9,710 nt of DNA from Chloroflexi bacterium CG23_combo_of_CG06-09_8_20_14_all_45_10 (GTDB lineage Bacteria; Chloroflexota; Dehalococcoidia; GIF9; AB-539-J10), in the NCBI GenBank assembly GCA_002772325.1, contig PCSL01000003.1:1-9710 (forward strand), written 5' to 3'. Of this stretch, positions 8,001 through 9,710 are shown piece by piece. Positions within the stretch are counted from its first letter, which is position 1. Each line of letters opens with the position of its first letter. Under the pieces are notes generated by a model. The model did not search any database. It saw nothing but the letters and a program-made list of their open reading frames with translations, and had not been told where the DNA came from. The position numbers and the translations under genes were made by a program.

Positions 8001-8726
8001 CTGATAACCCTTCCAGAAGTTGAGGAGGAAGTCGCAATCGTTTCCCAGCCAGCCTTTGCGTTGGATGAAGTAGATAAACATGCAGCGGTTGAGGAACTGC
8101 AGCGAATAATCATGCGCCCATGCCCGGTCATTGGTTTGCTTGCACAAATCATCTTCCAGAATCCTGAAGATAGCCTTGTATTCGTCAAAGAACTGCTTGG
8201 TAACCGCTTCAACATCAAAGGCTCCGTCATGATTTGTCTGGATATCAAGAGGGTATATGCCAGTTAGATCGGGGCGTATTCTCTCTAAATCAAGTAACGA
8301 TAGGCGTTCGGTTGCCGTACGCAGCCGCTCACCGGGGCCGACAGTGATGCGTCTAAACAAGCGACGCTTTTTGATATCCTCGTCATACTTGATATTGACG
8401 AAATGCCATTGTTGCTGCTGCCTGTCCGAAAAAAGGCAAAGAAGATAGGGGCATTCTTTAAGAAGCTTGTTGACGACAGGTCTTTCATCCCCAAGAAACA
8501 AGCCATCAGAGTCCAGGCGAGCATAGATAATCTTAAAGTCATCGTGGCAGGCAATGACTTGAGGGTCTTCGGCAAGGGCATTGGCAATAGCTTCACCCCA
8601 TGCTTGCCGACTTATTGGGTCATGGGCGGGGTCGTAGTTCAACTCGGAGAAGAGTTCGCGAGCTTTGTCCAGACTCTCTAGGTTGCTGAGGATATTGTGT
8701 ACCTTACCCTCTGTATCACCCGCCAT
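5055..8726 (-). CDS. Eco57I-class adenine-N6 DNA methyltransferase with C-terminal target-recognition region
   Basis: An intact 1223-residue protein. The N-terminal part (about 1-340) is a long helical/beta region with HFVNIKYD near 108-115 and the segment RRLFRRITVGPGERLRTATE (121-140), typical of large type IIG/IIL-like and DISARM/BREX-like methylases. I find no PD-(D/E)xK nuclease motif there. The catalytic domain has FYTPR (366-370), the AdoMet motif I DPACGSGSFL (436-445) and motif IV NPPY (695-698), which together mark an amino-methyltransferase making N6-methyladenine. From about 935, LVRLGDIAEVRRGFTTGANQ begins a specificity (target-recognition) region as in type I S and type IIL proteins. 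Start 8726 has GGGAG seven bases upstream and lies 33 bp after the toxin gene, so it probably shares that operon. The likely role is host-DNA protection for the PLD-SNF2 protein encoded 1.2 kb downstream. DrmMI of class 1 DISARM is a similar-sized comparator; the recognition site cannot be read from sequence. Confidence 0.92.
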   Translation of the reverse strand: MAGDTEGKVHNILSNLESLDKARELFSELNYDPAHDPISRQAWGEAIANALAEDPQVIACHDDFKIIYARLDSDGLFLGDERPVVNKLLKECPYLLCLFSDRQQQQWHFVNIKYDEDIKKRRLFRRITVGPGERLRTATERLSLLDLERIRPDLTGIYPLDIQTNHDGAFDVEAVTKQFFDEYKAIFRILEDDLCKQTNDRAWAHDYSLQFLNRCMFIYFIQRKGWLGNDCDFLLNFWKGYQRSEQSQNSFVDNWLKVLFFEAFNNRFHGGHSYFPSEIKEALSLAPYLNGGLFTENKFDQQHKAVVSDRRFEQILKFLERYNFTIAEDSPLDKEVAVDPEMIGKVYESLVNVSEEVDERGEAGIFYTPRTEIDLMCRLSLVDHLANHLGEDRKELLYQLIFALESDEKTNADKAIAEANLWSALNERFHEITILDPACGSGSFLVGMLNILDDLQERANRQLGITEASYDRKKRIIGQSLYGVDVMEWACHVAELRLWLALIIDAEFTREELHVRREPLLPYFSFKVRCGDSLVQEVGGINLGHIAASQEIPPPLKARITNLKNEKLKFYNSDKTCQFHSVDALKNEEKRLFSDILDARGHAIQERIKAVRRKLEGPQTYQIGLDGKGAPPPHQMDLEANQYLQEIEALTTELAQTKVSKKALSAAREVPFVWDIAFVEIFEGENKSFDIVMGNPPYVRQEAIAAPVVHGVQVTNDKREYKAKLALSVYQAFPHFFGYKAGTNTAAHRIDAKSDLYIYFYLHGLSLLNSKGSFCFITSNSWLDVGYGADLQEFLLKHSHVKLVLDNQVKRTFANADVNSIIVLFSSPDDRREWALDKTARFVMFRVPFEHILSPVIFDEIEEATERKATKEYRIFPIQQSKLLEDGCEIPQEEETGKAAGPLIKTARYIGNKWGGKYLRAPDIYWTILEKGKGKLVRLGDIAEVRRGFTTGANQFFYLDEERIRDWEIEEEFFKPLIWSMQQINKLRIMPEAANAQVFVCREPLSSLRNKPGALSYISYGSKLTTEKGAKHTVAGVRLPDAPTLKGRTLWYALPDVDPGQFVVPRLIRERFFLAGNPHRILISDMFFVGDFKNRTEAALGVPLLNSALTYLCVELFGRINIPGRINLYGPEIKSVLLLNPASVSSGYTNLLAKSFDSLCERNILPIEEELQQEDRIRFDATVLSAFGLGELQEQIYRALLEHVTERLEKEQTLKRQSKASSV

Positions 8727-8759
8727 CGTCGCACTCCCAAATTACGGGTCTTTAGCAAT

Positions 8760-9110
8760 TCAACTCCTTTGTTTGAGTCCCAGGGCATCTCGCAGGTTGC
8801 CTTCAATTGCTTGCATATCAGTTCGCGCCATAGTTCCAAGCCTCTTGGCTATCATACCTTGCTTTATTGTCCTTATGATTCCCGTTGCCACCGACGGGAA
8901 AAGAAGCCCAGCTCCACGCCAATCACCGATAAGATGGTCGCCAACTAATATCCTGTCAGTCCTGCTGGTTATGGCGGCAATAATAGTTTCTTGCCGACTT
9001 TGTTGGTAAGTATCTGAGCTGACTATAACCGCTGGGCGCCGTCTCTCCCCGGTTTCATCAGAAAAGACAAAGTTAACGAGAACTACATCTCCTCGGCTAT
9101 ACCCGGTCAT
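8760..9110 (-). CDS. PemK/MazF-family endoribonuclease toxin
   Basis: A 116-residue protein. The family signature is clear: YSRGDVVLVNFVFSD (4-18), RRRPAVIVSSD (23-33) and AAITSRTD (45-52), then a TGIIRTIKQGMIAKRLG region near the C-terminal half. R25 of the RPAVIVS strand and T48 of the ITS strand align with the catalytic Arg and Thr of MazF, so it should cleave mRNA or other RNA when released from its antitoxin. Earlier in-frame starts exist (9119, 9128 and a TTG at 9146). The ATG at 9110 is preferred because AAAAGGA lies eight bases upstream and the family begins a few residues before the GD motif. It overlaps the antitoxin gene by 14 bp, the usual coupled TA order, and leads directly into the methyltransferase gene. 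Confidence 0.9.
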   Translation of the reverse strand: MTGYSRGDVVLVNFVFSDETGERRRPAVIVSSDTYQQSRQETIIAAITSRTDRILVGDHLIGDWRGAGLLFPSVATGIIRTIKQGMIAKRLGTMARTDMQAIEGNLRDALGLKQRS

Positions 9111-9378
9111 AAGCTGCATCCTTTTCATTATCCCAGATTTCAGCAAGTACCGGATCGGCTTTTGCCGTTACCTTGAGAAGCCCCTCTAGATTCCTGGTTT
9201 CTTCGCCTAAACGAGGCACCTTATCTAGGTCCTCCTTGCGGAACCGCCGGTGACGTTCTCGGCCGATGCGGAAGGCTGGCAACCTACCCTCTTTGGTTAG
9301 TTTGTAAATGCTCCTCTTGGAGACACATAGGTATTCAGCAGCTTCTTCCACTGTGAACCATTCCTTGACAATCATCAT
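9097..9378 (-). CDS. Excisionase-type HTH antitoxin of the PemK/MazF pair
   Basis: A 93-residue protein. Residues 7-50 are a MerR/excisionase-like helix-turn-helix (HTH_17): WFTVEEAAEYLCVSKRSIYK (7-26), then GRLPAFRIG (31-39) and an arginine-rich wing into the RKEDLDKV helix. The C-terminal tail ends WDNEKDAAYDRV (82-93), an acidic and aromatic pattern common at the toxin-binding end of antitoxins for MazF- and VapC-type toxins. DNA-binding head plus neutralising tail fit an autorepressing antitoxin. Three close ATGs exist. That at 9384 abuts the GGAGGT ribosome-binding site (9385-9390) with no spacing, so 9378 (six bases away) is preferred over 9384 and 9375. A search-based name such as excisionase would be misleading: no integrase is nearby and the toxin overlap gives the role. 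Confidence 0.85.
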   Translation of the reverse strand: MMIVKEWFTVEEAAEYLCVSKRSIYKLTKEGRLPAFRIGRERHRRFRKEDLDKVPRLGEETRNLEGLLKVTAKADPVLAEIWDNEKDAAYDRV

Positions 9379-9421
9379 GAGCATACCTCCACACAAGCTC
9401 GCGTTCTTACATACTGGTATC

Positions 9422-9459
9422 ATTGTAGCGCTTATGGGCAAATAGATGCAATATATCAA
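9422..9459 (-). promoter_or_regulatory. Possible promoter(s) of the TA-methyltransferase operon
   Basis: On the minus strand two overlapping sigma-70-like pairs can be drawn. One is TTGCAT (9446-9451) and TACAAT (9422-9427) with an 18-bp spacer. The other is TTGATA (9454-9459) and CATAAG (9431-9436) with a 17-bp spacer. Either would start transcription some 30-40 nt before the antitoxin ATG and could drive antitoxin, toxin and methyltransferase. No convincing operator dyad was seen, although autorepression is expected for a DNA-binding antitoxin. Confidence 0.4.
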
Positions 9460-9480
9460 ACAAAATTGGTCTAAATTCTT

Positions 9481-9523
9481 AATCCTCTTCTGCCCCTTTC
9501 AGTAAAGGGGGACTTAGGGGATT
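9481..9523. repeat. Imperfect palindrome, possible terminator or interspersed repeat
   Basis: The inner hairpin CCCCTTT-CAGT-AAAGGGG (9493-9510) is a perfect 7-bp stem with a 4-base loop. An outer stem pairs 9481-9488 with 9516-9523 (eight pairs, one of them G-T) across a small internal loop. It begins seven bases after the ribonuclease J stop on the minus strand. No U-run follows the stem, so an intrinsic terminator is uncertain. The CCCCTAAGTCCCCCTTTA form resembles short palindromic repeats scattered in many bacterial genomes, a resemblance recalled rather than searched. Confidence 0.55.
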
Positions 9524-9529
9524 TGGTGC

Positions 9530-9710
9530 TCAGGATTCAGAGTTTCTTCCCTCTACCATGGTAATAACAGGAATAATAACCGGATAGCGATGGATTTCTT
9601 TGTAGAAGAATCTTGTCAAGGCATCTTTCACTCGGGCATCGGCAAGGTCTTGCTCAAGAGAAAGCTTTCTCCCATCGTTTAGAGCCGCCACCACAACATC
9701 TTGACCTTTT
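9530..9710 (-). CDS. rnj: Ribonuclease J, C-terminal end (truncated at window edge)
   Basis: The last 59 codons and stop of a gene entering from beyond the window. The segment DARVKDALTRFFYKEIHRYP (residues 22-41 of the fragment), followed by VIIPVITMVEG, matches the C-terminal domain of bacterial ribonuclease J, where an RRFFYK-like helix and a final PVI-type strand close the protein. RNase J is a metallo-beta-lactamase/beta-CASP exo- and endoribonuclease that matures rRNA and degrades mRNA. The catalytic part is outside the window. The identification rests on this C-terminal pattern plus the FtsK-like gene at the other end, since the two often lie together. The gene ends just before a palindrome that may terminate it. 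Confidence 0.72.
   Translation of the reverse strand, partial: KGQDVVVAALNDGRKLSLEQDLADARVKDALTRFFYKEIHRYPVIIPVITMVEGRNSES

Noticed and set aside
7911..8267. Plus-strand open frame of 118 codons
   Set aside because: It is antisense to the methyltransferase N-terminal region, with no recognisable domain.
9097..9378. Reading the HTH protein as a phage or plasmid excisionase
   Set aside because: Overlap with a PemK/MazF toxin gene and the WDNEKDAAYD tail favour an antitoxin; no integrase or phage gene is nearby.
458..9505. TTTCAGTAA present near both island ends (458-466 and 9497-9505), considered as attachment-site repeats
   Set aside because: Nine bases is within chance expectation, no integrase is present and the flanks do not extend the match.

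Overview
The window looks like part of a bacterial chromosome, most likely Chloroflexota (Dehalococcoidia-like), but this is an inference. It rests on the two truncated housekeeping genes at the edges: the C-terminus of a ribonuclease J (9530-9710) and the N-terminus of a multi-pass membrane protein that fits the FtsK/SpoIIIE DNA translocase (1-373). Both lie on the minus strand, and the pair rnj then ftsK is a familiar neighbourhood in Gram-positive and Chloroflexi-type genomes. All seven complete genes between them are also on the minus strand. The whole segment therefore reads as an accessory defence island set between two core genes without disturbing their direction. No transposase, integrase, tRNA or rRNA gene and no CRISPR array was seen.

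In transcription order (from high to low coordinates) the island runs as follows. (1) A toxin-antitoxin pair: an excisionase-type HTH antitoxin (9378-9097) overlapping a PemK/MazF-type endoribonuclease toxin (9110-8760). (2) A 1223-residue Eco57I-class adenine-N6 DNA methyltransferase with a C-terminal target-recognition region (8726-5055). (3) A 55-bp gap with a likely promoter and two nearly identical 15-bp palindromes centred 21 bp apart. (4) A winged-HTH/nucleotidyltransferase fusion (4999-4400), the obvious candidate to bind those palindromes. (5) A DUF4258/DUF2283 pair (4383-3900) that resembles a second toxin-antitoxin module. (6) A 1113-residue protein with an N-terminal phospholipase-D-like nuclease domain and a SNF2-type helicase motor (3846-505).

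The most interesting reading is a restriction-like system in two large proteins. Modification is done by the methyltransferase, which shows no nuclease motif that I can find. Cleavage and translocation would be done by the PLD-SNF2 protein. This is the set of activities of a class 1 DISARM system (methylase, SNF2 helicase, PLD protein), with the PLD and SNF2 parts fused and no DrmA or DrmB in the window. The regulator and its operator-bearing promoter sit exactly between the modification gene and the nuclease-helicase gene. They could delay or tune the toxic arm, much as C-proteins do in type II restriction-modification systems. Two toxin-antitoxin-like pairs would add addiction or a fallback abortive response. 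These functional links are hypotheses; the domain calls come directly from motifs in the translated sequence.
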